A stretch of 64,000 bases of DNA, taken from positions 81,949 to 145,948 of the forward strand of contig JAVSML010025226.1 of assembly GCA_038503035.1 (NCBI GenBank), written 5' to 3'. The notes beneath the pieces were generated by a model. The model worked only from the letters and a program-made list of their open reading frames with translations. It was not told the DNA's origin and made no database searches. Both the position numbers and the translations under genes were made by a program. The stretch is from Crocodylus rhombifer. Its lineage: Eukaryota; Chordata; Crocodylia; Crocodylidae. Of the stretch, positions 34,196 through 45,980 are shown one piece after another; the first letter of the stretch is position 1, and each line of letters opens with the position of its first letter.

Positions 34196-37100
34196 AAAAG
34201 GTGTACATTATTTCTGTTTCCTCCTTTTCCTCCAGGTGCATTCAATTTTTAGAAGGAAAGCTTCATCCACATATGAAATAATGTTATCTCTGGAAATTAA
34301 TTCTCAGAACTCCATAGTGGAATCAGAAAACTCCCGTAGTAAATAAAGTGGGAAACAGGTAATATATACATGACAAGCTATTATTTCTTTTTCTTATGTC
34401 CATTTGCCAGAGGGCTATGCAGTTTGTCTCTTACATCCAACTGTATTTCATACCTTTCTCCTAAGCAGTGGGGGAGGAAATCTATTTCCACTGTATTGTA
34501 TAGAAGAATATGATGCTCATCAACTGCTAAAGAGAAACACTTGTGAGCTCGGCAACACGTTCAATATTTAAAATCTCTGTCACTGATAATCTCGCTTTAT
34601 GTCATTCAAAGCTTTAAAGCTTCTCTCTGAGCAAGGATCAAATTCGTAAATGATATTCATGTTACAGTGTGTCCTATAACTTTGATTGTCACAACGATTT
34701 ACCAAAAGGAAAGCAAAAGCATTCACAAGGACTAAATAGTGTGAGTATTTTTCCTCTTTGTTATAATCAAGCGTTCACCTTTGGATACAAAAACCTAATA
34801 TGGACTAATGGGCAATGCTCCTCTGGATTAGCAGCGGTGCATTCAATAGCTCTTTGAACTGTGATTATAATCTGTTGGGGGGGGGATATCAATTGAAAGG
34901 TCAAGTGCTTTCATAAAAAAGGTGATTATTCAGTATTTCATACATTGAACAAAAGCGTAGTAGGATTCATTGTGTCAGTTTCTTTGTAAATAGCATATAT
35001 GCAGAGAAATGGATCACTTAATTATATAATTATCTGTCTTCAGGAAGATATCAAACTATGAATAGAAGCTGTCAAACAGGTACTTTGCTTTGCTTATGAT
35101 CCTTAATCAATTACGATGATGACTACAGATTACAAGTTGACTTTAAAAAAAAGTAGAAATTACTTGTACAAAATCAAGAAGGATATTGTTGAAAATGGAT
35201 TATCATATCTGAAATGAAAAATGGAATGCATTGCAGAGAAGGGGCCCTCTCTCTTATCTCTTTATCTCTTTTTATTTTCCAACGTTTACATCTTTTGTTT
35301 TGCTGTCTGAAAATATTCTGTTGATCAAGTACAAATAAAATCAGCTAATGGCTAAACTGAGAACTGATGAGAGCAAGTGCAGCTAATAGAGTTGAGCCCA
35401 CTTACACCAGGTCTGTTTTTTGGTTTATTACAGCCATTTAGCAATAAAAAACTCAATTTTGGGAATTGCTTGCCAATGATAATGAGAGCCAATGAACAAA
35501 ATATTAAATGAATTCTGCAAAAATTCTGTTTTATTTTTTCCGCAGTAATTTCTGATATATTCAGGTTCTTTTCAACTAAACCTCCTTCCCTTCCAATCTG
35601 AAAATGTTTGATTCCACAGTATTTTTTCTCTCAGAGCTGATAAAACTATTCATTTTGAATAATAAGTAACAGATCATTTGTATCCTTCTGTTCTGCTTGT
35701 GAATATTTTTGTAGCTGATCTTTATTCCTACTAATGCATTCAAATAGGTTAGACTATTGTATGTTCACTACTTTTTCCTTTCGGTGGTTTGCTGTTTATG
35801 TTTACTATTTGCAGTGTGCAGGTCATGCTAGTTCACATGGTATTATTTTTGTTCTCTTCATATCCTGGCAACTATCTAAATTGTATAATGCCAAAGTGAT
35901 GCACGGCAAATAAAATATGAATGATGAATCACAAAAAGCAACTGTGTTGTCTGTACACAAGATATGTACCAAGAACTGCTAGTGCTCCGATATTTATGAG
36001 AACATAGGTCCATAGTGAGTTATAAACAGTACAACATGGATGACCTCAACATTAGGAACTGGGATGAATTTTTCCAAATGCTGTCCTAGCAAAATATTAA
36101 ATGAATTTAAACTCCAACCAGTTCTAATTTATTTACCAAAAGGTTCTATCTCTATTTTATTTTCCAAGTCATAAATATACTATTACCATTTTTAAAGTGG
36201 ATCTCATAAATATTTAGAACATCATATGTAGGGTTGCAAAAGAGGCTATGCCTCCCTATTTTGCCTTGACCCACTGAAAATATTCTCATTTTTCAAATTT
36301 TTTTGCCTTTTCAAAATATCAGAGCTTAGCATGAGAAAAAGAAAAAAAATGAGTTTGAATCAGCATTCTCATCACCTAGTAACGCTCCACACCTTAAAGT
36401 TTTTTTTAATTATATGAAAGGTAATCACTATCTCTGTTGAGATAATTCATTTGATGCTTGTTGCCAAAACCCCCTGTGTTTGGTTTTTGGTCCCTGCTAA
36501 ATGTTATTACATAATGTGAATGAACCTCCAAGTCTGAAACAATAGGCATTTACTACTCTTGAGCATGGTTGCCTTTTTTCAAAAGGTTTTCCTTGCTCAG
36601 CTAGGAGTGGCTGCACACATGGTAAATCTTTAACTTCAAGTGTCCTTCTGTGGTGACCAACTAAATATTAGCAAAATAAATGTTTTATGGGAAAATGTTG
36701 GCAGGGACCCCAGCAGAAACAGGTGGTATTGGGTTATTTCAATATAATGTAATGATGCAGCCAGGTTTCCATCTGGACAGCATGTGTTTGTGTCTACTTA
36801 GAGAGTATCAAAGAGTGAGAGTATGCACCAGGGATAATGGCGGTGCACAAATGTGTAGCTAGATGGCTACTTTACAAAATAATAGTCTGGGTTCTAGGTC
36901 CTCTGGGTTAAATACTTTTACTGTCAGAATCTGAATTTCTCCATAAAATATTAAAGATGAAGCAAACCTCTGACATGCAATACCAAGCCTTGTAATTATA
37001 AGGCAGTTCCTGGAAGCCAAGTATTGTTCACATTATAGCTAGGCGTTTATTATAAAAGAGTTCATTACCCTTGGAAGCTAAGACATATTTCAGAGAGAGT

Positions 37101-37239
37101 GCCTTGGAACACAGGCACTTATAGCAAGCTTCACTGTAGTATGAAAAAAAAGCCCCAAGCTAGCTGATCAGAATACAGCTAGGAAATAGGAGAGAAATTA
37201 GTTGAAACAAGACTGCTGCTAGCTGATACTATTCACACT
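34196..37239. other. AT-rich unique stretch
   Basis: About 3 kb with few repeat traces. 34500-34860 and parts of 35000-35800 look uneroded, with many TAAT and ATTCATTT-like words, and could hold conserved non-coding sequence; this is an impression only. No exon was recognised. Confidence 0.3.
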
Positions 37240-37327
37240 GGCCCAGAAACTTAGCTGGAGTAAATCTGTAGAGCTTCATTGACTTATGCAGAGCCATGCT
37301 GATTTACACCAGCTGAGGGGCTGGCTG
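37240..37327. repeat. Palindromic fold-back element
   Basis: The left arm TTAGCTGGAGTAAATCTG and the right arm ATTTACACCAGCTGAGG are inverted copies around CATTGACTTATGCAG. The outer CTGGCCC and GGGGCTGG also pair. This is an old sauropsid fold-back. Confidence 0.65.
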
Positions 37328-37576
37328 ATCTACTCTTGATTTAATACCAAAGGAGATTTTTTCCAGTTGACAAATCTCCCCCCTCCAAACAGCAGTGCAC
37401 AATGTGCACTGATGGGTTATAAACTCTCTCAGTGTTTAGGTTCATGTTCAGATTTCTGTAGTAAGAGCCAAACTGAGATTGTGAGGGTTTGTACAACTTT
37501 AACAGATTGTGGAATCTGGCTCACTGCATTAAGGCAAAGGTCTTCAAACATTCATGGTTTTGCAAGGCTTGACAAA

Positions 37577-37617
37577 TTTATATATATACTAATTTTGTAT
37601 ATATATACTCTCATATA

Positions 37618-37667
<50 letters not shown>

Positions 37668-37675
37668 TATGTGTG

Positions 37676-37708
<33 letters not shown>
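37577..37708. repeat. Composite microsatellite (TA)n(GA)n(CA)n
   Basis: TA repeats at 37577-37589 and 37628-37648 are followed by GA repeats to about 37666 and CA repeats at 37679-37707. Open frames through it are artefacts of the repeat. Confidence 0.95.
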
Positions 37709-37709
<1 letters not shown>

Positions 37710-37734
37710 TTTATGTATCTATCCGTTACACCAT

Positions 37735-38624
37735 GCTCCCCCCCCCCACCCCACCCCGATAGCTCTAGCCATGGCAAAGCTGCTGCTGAAGAGGTCCAGG
37801 GGAAAATGGGAAAAGGAGCCCTCCCCTCACATCACAGGCTGAGGTTGGCTCCCCGCCCCATACCACAGCCGGGGTATGAGGGGACACTGGATCCCAATGG
37901 CCTTTGCACCTGTTGTATTGTTAACTCTTGTGCAAGGCAGGTATTAAACACTTTGAGATCAGACCTATTGCATTTTACATGTCTGCATTGCAGATAATGG
38001 TACAAGGTACAATAATGTGTGTGTGTAGAGGGGGAGGATCATTTTTAAAGGGCAAATTACATTGCATTATTGACTTCAGTGAAGGTGTCCTGTGAAGATG
38101 GCCTGCTCTGTATATACGAGCCAGTACCCCTCGTATACACCCACAGCCACACCCACATCTGTCTATGAATTAAAAATTCTCCATTTCTCTCCCCTCACTC
38201 ACTCACTGATGGCCTGATTACACTGGCCTGATTCCTCCTGCTTGAGTGAAGAACCACCCAAAACCTTAGGGTGCTGGCCAGCAAAACTTGGCAGCAAAAG
38301 ATCAACATGTTGCTGCCGTTAGTCGGTAGTACCATACCAAAATGCCAAGAGCCACGGAAAATATGCGATGTAACCCAGCAACTGATGAGTGATGATTATA
38401 ATATCAGAAAACTATTTAACAATAATGGGTATTGGACAGATCTTGGGAAGACCTTTCCTTCCATTCACTTGATATTAAAGAGAAAAACAAAAGATGCAAT
38501 CACAGCTGACACCAAAAACAATATTTATTTGTTCCGAATGTATTTGTTTGCTTTCCCAAATCCATTGCTATCTTTAGATCTTCCTCATTGTGCATATGTG
38601 GAGGTACTGAGAGCCAGGCCTCTT
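37735..38624. other. Unique intergenic stretch
   Basis: C-rich at 37739-37760, otherwise mixed. A 120-residue open frame at 38271-38633 (+) has no recognised domain. Confidence 0.35.
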
Positions 38625-38755
38625 AGGACCTGATCCAGCAATGCACTTAAGAACGTGAGTAATTTTCAGTACATGAGCAGTCACTCTTAAATCACCAGTG
38701 TTCCCTGCGTGTTTAAAGTTACACACATATTTAAATATGTTGCTGTATCAGGGCT
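38625..38755. repeat. Palindromic fold-back element
   Basis: The left arm reads GGACCTGATCCAGCA, then ACTTAAGAACGTGAGTAATT. The right arm, read inward, is AGCCCTGATACAGCA, then ATATTTAAATATGTGTGTAA. The arms are imperfectly complementary over about 40 bp. Same family as 10998-11096. Confidence 0.65.
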
Positions 38756-38830
38756 TTAGATTGCATTACTGCCTCTACTACAGATTTGAAGCAATTCATT
38801 GGTATTCCTGGATCTGCATTCATTAGGGGT

Positions 38831-38980
38831 AGATAATTTAATCCCTCTGTGTCTCAGTTTACTTGTGGGTTCCACTATACCAACAGTGCTTCTCACCAGG
38901 TTGGTAATATTGCAAATCTTGCTTATGTTACATTTGCAAACTACTTTGCAAACCAAGAGAGAAAGGTGCTTTACAAGGCT
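38831..38980 (+). mobile_element. MIR-like CORE-SINE relic
   Basis: In forward MIR order it shows TAATCCCTCTGTGTCTCAGT, CCAGGTTGGTAATATTG and the 3'-like AAGGTGCTTTACAAGG. The tRNA head is not seen. Confidence 0.55.
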
Positions 38981-38984
38981 TTCC

Positions 38985-40736
38985 AGTTATGTCATCCTTA
39001 GCCAGAATAGAATTGACAGCTTATTCTGCAAACCAAAAAAAGAATCATTGCTGTTTTCAGGTTTTGGTAAACATAATTCATCAGTTGCATGATCTTGTTA
39101 TAAGGAAGACCTACAGTCTTGCTCTGCCATTCAGACTGTATGCCTTCCATATCTGAAGCATCATTCCTTTGTTTCAAAAAAACAATGCAGGGTTAAGCAC
39201 TTACTCCACCCCGCCACAATCTAGGGTTACCCAGCCAGAAGAAGCCGTCAGAAGAGCCAACCACTTGGAAACAGAAAAAAAGGCAATACAGTCAAGTCCA
39301 GCTGGCTCTTGAACAAGAACCACAAATTAATTGCAAACAATCCTGAAAGATATAGGTCAGAGGCCAGGTCCTATTCCACCTATTACCATAGGCGCCTAAA
39401 TGCAATCCTTCTCCACCCTACACTGGTCCCCAGAAAACCATTAACAAGTCTACTTTTTAAATGTGTCATCACCTCACCCTTAAAATGAAGTCACAAAAGG
39501 CAGAAGCGGGGGGGCACCTACATTTGCACTAATGTTTTTTTAGAATGGGATACAGTCACACTAAGGTACCTAATAAATGGTATAGGCTCAGGCTTAAGGT
39601 GTTGCAGTATTAACTGGAGATGATATTCTGTGAGGCTTCCACTGGCTGTGAGCCCTTAGAGAGATGAGTGCTATATACTGGGGGTTCAAAGTTCTCAGAA
39701 TCTGGCCCAGAGAATGTAAAAAATAAATTTGTACTGTTTCTGCACTCTCTCTTCCCCCTCTGACAGAGTCCACCTATCACAAGCTTATAACTGTAAGTGA
39801 AACTCATCATTTGAGTAGAAAAAAACCTAGGGAAGCTCAGTAGGCATTGTTTCATTGATAGCCATTAGAGAACCAAGGGAGATCAAGTAAATGGTGTGGT
39901 GGGAAGGTGAGAGGAGGGGGAAGTTGATATTTCTCCAGGGGACTAAGATTCTGGGCTGTAAAAACAATCAGAGGATTCCCTGCAAGGCTGCAATAAATTG
40001 TCAGGTGGGAGGCAATCTATGTGGTTACTTCTGGCTTCCCTCAAAACTTCCTAGTGTTTGGGCTCAGGTCTCTTCTAACACATCTGTGGTAACAAGGAGA
40101 GAGACTCCTTGAAGCATTGATTCAGACACCCTGATGCCAAAGTCATTACCCTCTGCTTATTGTTTGGTGGAAAAAAGCAGAGAGTTTTGGTGCAATTCTA
40201 AGATTAAATTGTAAAATGCATTAACATTGTGGGAGAGATGGAAAACTAGGGGGTGATTAGTCCCAGTGTAGTGCCAGGTGGGTGAATGGACTAGCAAGAT
40301 ACTTCCGCTTTTGCTCCCATCAGCATTGTGTTCTTTTTGGTTGCCTTCTTCCTTCAGAAGTTAAAGGAGGAAGGGATTAGGGCCTTTGCCCCATTGCTGC
40401 ACTTCATATTGGCCCATGGACTAGAGCTGCTGCTTTGGGAGGAACCATCAGCTTCATCTTAATTATTTTGTGTGGAAGAAGCTTCCTTGGTACAAAGGGT
40501 TTCTCAGTCTTCCTGGTTCTCCTAAGGTTGTATAGTCTGGGGCCATTATGCCCCATACTGCCACTGGGGCTATGACTTTAAAATTGCAATCCAGCCCTAA
40601 AATTCATGGTTGTGGGTGGTATGTTGATACCATTGTTGAATTATGTATGTGAGGTGGTATGGCATCTTCCTTTTGACTCTCAGTATGATATAGAAGACAT
40701 GTCCGGATCTCTACTGCAACTAGAATTTATATGAAA
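38985..40736. other. Unique intergenic stretch
   Basis: No gene was recognised. The short frames are unrelated to known families. Confidence 0.4.
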
Positions 40737-40741
40737 CAGTG

Positions 40742-41237
40742 GGTACATCTGCACAAGACTTTGTGCGGAGTCTACACAAGACTTTACTGCGGAGCTACCT
40801 GACTTTATCTCTGCAGTAAAGTCTCCACATGTACAAGACATGTGACCTGATTAGGCTGCAGTAAATTAATAAATGCCATAGGTTAGTACTTGCAAATACA
40901 AGTAGTGTCCTGCAGCAGTGTTATTTACTGCACAGCAATGCACATGTAGACACTGATAGGGCTGGCTGGGGCACGAAGGTGCTTCAGGGCCTGCCAGCTA
41001 GCCTCACACTGGAGCACTCATGTCCCAGATGCCCCTCTGCAGCATGTTGAACTGGGTTGGAGCAGCTCTGTCCTGGCAGGGTGACACCCTGGGACCCCTG
41101 CTAACTGGGGTTGCTCCGACCCACCTCAGTGTGCTGCAGTCCCAAGCATAGGTAAAGACGTAGTGCCCAGGAGCAATAAACTTCAGTGCAATATGTGCTG
41201 GAGTTTGCTTTTAATTAATAGCATGTGTAGACGCATC
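40742..41237 (+). mobile_element. MITE family X, copy 2 (5-bp target duplication)
   Basis: The left end GGTACATCTGCACAAGA and the inward-read right end GATGCGTCTACACATG are inverted. Exact CAGTG repeats flank it (40737-40741 and 41238-41242). The interior matches copy 1 at 19051-19453, including CTGCCAGCTAGCCTCACACT, GCCCCTCTGCAGCATG and AGGAGCAATAAACTTCAGTG. A diverged internal hairpin (about 40881-40912) matches the one in copy 1. Near the left end, a CTTTACTGC/GCAGTAAAG inverted pair (40783, 40816) adds secondary structure. No coding frame is present. Confidence 0.8.
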
Positions 41238-41804
41238 CAGTGAGTTTCTGCAGGCTTTGAATTTCCTTTCACCCCAGCTGGTGCCATCATAAACTTGGAC
41301 ACTAACCTGGATAACAACTACCCTTATTAGAATGTAACATTTTGTGGTCTAATTCCCTAAAGCCCCAGTCAGTTGAAGGGTCCCATTGCAATAGGGTCCA
41401 TACAGGCTCACAGTTCATCTCAGGAGAGTTGTAGTCTCCTAGCTTGGCAAGGTGGCATCTTCTAAAAATGCTCAGAAATGTCAGTTTACAAGGATTTTTA
41501 TTCTAAGCCTACATGTACTCTTGGGAATACAGAGGAATTCACATTTATTAAGAACCCCATTTATGCTCCTGTCTTGGTTAGCTGGACCTCATGTCCAGGG
41601 CCTGTGTACCTATTGATTTACCTCTGGAGTGGGTAAGGATGGGTAAGTGGGTAACCATGGCTTCTGGTTGACAAGAAGGAAACTGAAACAATGATTGGAG
41701 CATTGTACTTTGCTGCAGACATTTATTAATAGAAAATTACTGACCTCTAGAACTATAGGGGAGCATGGAGGATTTGTTCAGAGGTTTGTCTCTAAACACA
41801 AGAA

Positions 41805-41984
41805 GCCAGATTTTGAAGTTATTTAGATGTCTAAAGCGGCAGATAGGCTCCTAGTGATACTCCTGGAGTATCCCATGGAGATTAGGTGCCTAATTGCCTT
41901 GTTTGCAGTAAGAATTGAGACCTATTATATTTAGGCACTTTTGAATATCCCATATTTTGCTTCAGTATCTTTGAAAATCTGGCC
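41805..41984. repeat. Palindromic fold-back element, 180 bp
   Basis: The ends GCCAGATTTTGAAGTTATTT and, read inward, GGCCAGATTTTCAAAGATAC are inverted repeats. GTCTAAAG, TTAGGTGCCTAA and TTTAGGCACTTTTGAATAT inside are also family words. No target duplication was found. Confidence 0.7.
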
Positions 41985-44900
41985 GCATCCCTCCTGGGGC
42001 TGCACTTAGGATCATTCATTTTACAAGCTGCTCCTTGTTCAGGGTTATGTTAAAAGGGAGCGAGAGTGTTGAATAAAGGGTTGGGAGTTCTGTTCCTGTT
42101 CCTAACCAGAAATAATTTCTTGGCTGCCTCAGAATTTGAAAACTCCCCCCTCATGTTTTGAAAAAATGTAAAGCACCTGTCACTGACTAAATTGAGTTTG
42201 CATCCATATGCACAACCCTAGCTCAGAGGTCTGTATTTCAAAGAACCTTGGGTTCATTTTGGATCTATCTTGAGTAGAGAAAGTCTGGGCAGTTGGACCT
42301 GTTCCAAAGCAGTTCATCAATCCTTAATGTTTTCAAGAAAGTTTTATTTTGCCGCAGTGTCTACTAAAGAGTTTAAGGCTGGCCTGGCAGAGGATCAAAA
42401 CCTGTGTTATTTGGGATTGTAGTGACTTCATAAGATCTTGCGGCATGGACTCAATTAAGTTTAAAAAATCAGGAAGGTGTGTCTTTCTGGTCTTTACATT
42501 AGATGTATATAGTATCTCAAGTATTCTGGAGTTGAACAGATGCCATATTTTGAAGCTAATATATCTGAGACTCTGCTAAGAAATTTAGTCTGCCAAATCC
42601 ATATATCTCCTGGAAACAACCAAAGTTATAATTGTGTCTTCTATGGCCATGAAAGATGCTAATAAGTGCCTCCTATAACAGCACATAAAGAAGAACACTT
42701 AAATGAGGGCAGAGAATTATGGTGTATTATTTTTTTTATCATTGAGTAACATTGTAAAAGCTCCCTTCTTCCTTCCATTGGAACCTTTTCTGAGCGTTGA
42801 AAGGCATAATAAAAACAATCAGTATATTCTCATTTTTCTGTGTGAAAAGATGAAGTCATGGCATATGGTCAGCTCACCAGTGCTGTTAATAATAAACCAC
42901 AGATAATTAAGCACTGATTTATTCCTCTACGTAAGTGAAACAAATTGCTTTAACGGCTTTTGCTGAGGACCATCTAGTCAGATGGATTATATATAGGAAG
43001 TTCAAACTAAAAATTATTAGAGATCATATTTCAGTGTGGTGGAGGTTTATGGTAGAAACAATTAGAAAGCTAACAGAATGTGTCCTGTATTCTCTTTGAT
43101 GGAAAATCAGATATTAATCTGGGGAAAAGTCTAATTCTCACCACAGCTGCTCCCCTTGCTCTATTGCTCCAGCTTTAGGTTGGAAAAAATGAAAATATGT
43201 TTAAAAAATTGATCATAGCTTATAATAGCAATAATCACCTTGAAATTGGTTGTTACTACAGTTAATGAACAGAGTATTAGAGCATAAAACGCCCTCAGAT
43301 TCCCTCAGGCTATTAACTAACAAGCTGGTTGTTAACTGAGGGTTGTATGGTATCTTTATTTGGTGATTGTCTTTCAGAGACATGGGGGGAAAACGATAGC
43401 TTTAGCCACCACCTGGATTTGATATGTGGGACATTTGAGGCACTGAGCATGTGAATGGCCACTCCCAGAGTCATGGCATCATGCCCAAGGCAGACATAGT
43501 ACCTAGGGGAGTGCTGGAGAAAATACACATTGGCAGCAATCATGACAATAAGAGCATGTCTGCAACCCTCCATTACACAGCCTGGCTCAGCTGGCTGCCA
43601 TAGATAGGGAGGGTATGACCCAGAGATTACCTCCTTTCTCATGGATTTAACAGTGCTGGATATGCTTAACTTCCCCACTGCTGCATTCTGGGAACAGAAG
43701 AGCTGGCACTATGGTTAGCCCCTACACAGTGATCCCAGGGGCAAAAAGCTGCTTGTATCTGGTGCACCCATGCAGGCTGAGGTGCAGTCTAGGTCATCAT
43801 GAGATTTTCCAGTTGGCTTTGTTTTTAATCCCCTACAAAACTCACACTTTCTCCCCATTTTCTTATCTTTGTCCAATTCTACCCTTTGATTCTGCACATC
43901 AATGTCATTTTTTTTCCCCCTGCAGAAGACGCAATTTCCCCATATGAAATGCATTAGTGTTTTTATGAGCTGACGTGAATTGAAATGCTCCCTCTTCCAA
44001 GGACTGAAGAGCCTTGTCTGTAGAACTCTCAGCCCCCAACAGTCTGCGGTGTTCAAGGCAAGAACTCAAATCCTATATCTTTGTGGCAGTGGCAATACAT
44101 TGCTACCAGACTTTGAGGCAGGAGTATGTTTTGCTTTGTCAAAAGAGATTTGCCCAAATGGAGTAGTCTTTCACAATATCATGATCATACAAATCTGTCT
44201 GGATGCAAAATTAACCTCTACCACCTATTTGATTAAGTTAACTGCACTAAAGAAACTATCCCCTGCATTTTTAATGTCTGCGCACATTTGTTGCAAGACT
44301 AATATTTAACAGCATTTTTTCAAACGGAAAAACCTGGCATTAGCTGCATGCATGAAGTATCCTCCCTTGCATATGGGAACATTCACAATTGAGACAGATC
44401 AATTGGGACAGTAGCTTTTGTTAAATTCAGCAAATTACAAAGATTAAGTCATGTTTCTTTGCAAATCCTTTTTGCACTGTGTGATGTATATGAAGAGAAA
44501 AAAATATTCTTTGTGTTGGAAATTCTGTATGAAGACACCAGATAGTGGTGTGAAAGATGTGAACAGTTTTACTTTATTAGCTTATCAACTCTTGGGCTGT
44601 CTAGAGCTTCCATTCAGCCATTGTAAAGTACCATTTCACCAGGTGAAATGATAGATGTATAGTATCACCATAACAGCTAGGCAAACTACAGAGACATTCT
44701 TCCTGGCAATTCTCACTTGCCATTGCACATTTTGCTGTCCTTTTCCATTCCCTGTGCTAAGCTACAAGTTCCTTAGAAATGTAGGCTTACTGCTTTAATG
44801 CTAATGTTATTTAGAAATTTCAGATTGCGGGTTTGAATGCAAGGAAATTGACCTCACTAGAATTCATGCATCAAATCTCATTTGGTCAGTTGGGCTTTTA

Positions 44901-45485
44901 TGGTGTTCATGGGTTTAGTGTTACTGTTCATGGGTTGGTGTCCCTTGAGAACTTCATGCCAAGGAGAGAAAATACCATGCTAGTATACTGTTCTTCCAGG
45001 ATTTTTTAATTACATCATTTTTTGAGCTCAGGAATTTGGGACCAACAGAGTTGGGATGCACAATGCTTTTGGATACATTTTAGGAATTACTACAATACAC
45101 TTGGTGTCCTTCAATAGTAGGGGTGGGCAAAGCTGGCCAAAAGCTTGGACAATAAATGTATCCTGTGAAATATAAGGTTTCATAGAAATTCAGTTTTTTT
45201 CCATAGGAAAATGTCTCTTTCATAGAACTTTTCCCAATGTTTTGATGGGAAAATTTGAAACAAATCTTTTGAATTGATTTGCTGAAGATGCAAATGGCAG
45301 CATTTCAAAAGGAAATGTTTTGTTTCAATTGAAAATGTCAATTTATTTTCATATTTATAATTCCACTTTTTTAGAATGCTTTTTTTTTTCATTAAAGTGT
45401 CCCCCATTTGCCTTCTGGTCCATATCAGGATAAAAAGAAATGCCAAACTTTTAGAAATTCCCACAGGACAGAAATTCTGGTTTCT
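41985..45485. other. Unique intergenic stretch
   Basis: About 3.5 kb without recognised genes. Open frames up to 121 residues at 43313-44309 on both strands overlap each other and show no family motif. Confidence 0.4.
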
Positions 45486-45980
45486 ATTCAAAAAGGATGT
45501 GGAGAAGCTTGAGAGAGTCCAGAGGAGAGCCCACACGCATGATCAGAGGTCAGGAAAACAGATCTTATGATGACCGGCTGAGAGCCATGGGACTCTTTAG
45601 CCTGGAAGAGCACAGGCTCAGGGGTGATCTGATGGCCACTTATAAGTTTATCGGGGTGACCACCAGGATCTGGGGGAATGTTTGTTCACCAGAGCGCCCC
45701 AAGAGATGCCGAGGTCGAACGGTCACAAACTCCTGCAAGACCGCTTCAGGCTGGACATAAGGAAGAATTTCTTTACTGCCCGAGCCCCCAAGGTCTGGAA
45801 CAGTCTGCCAGCGGAGGTGGTTCAAGCACCTACATTGAACACCTTCAAGAGTAAATTGGATGCTTATCTTGCTGGGATCCTATGACCCCAGCTGACTTCC
45901 TGCTCTTTGGGCAGGGGGCTGGACTCGATGATCTCCCGAGGTCCCTTCCAGCCCTAATGTCTATGAAATCTATGAAATTC
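45486..45980 (+). mobile_element. CR1 LINE, 5'-truncated, about 0.5 kb
   Basis: Begins inside the last part of ORF2 (FKKDVEKLERVQRRA) and runs to the 3' tail GGACTCGATGATCTCCCGAG with TCTATGAAATCTATGAAAT. Compared with 20225-20710 it has about two dozen differences in 480 bp, plus a one-base gain near 45530 and a one-base loss near 45656. These two shifts cancel, so the terminal frame (FTRAPQEMPRSNGHKLL to LDAYLAGIL) is restored. Not functional. Confidence 0.9.

Noticed and set aside
37367..37997. Open frames across the TA/GA/CA microsatellite
   Set aside because: Residues such as YIYIYI and THTHTH are translation of dinucleotide repeats.
43313..44309. Frames of 109-121 residues as a gene
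   Set aside because: Overlapping on both strands, no recognised domain, no splice or promoter context.
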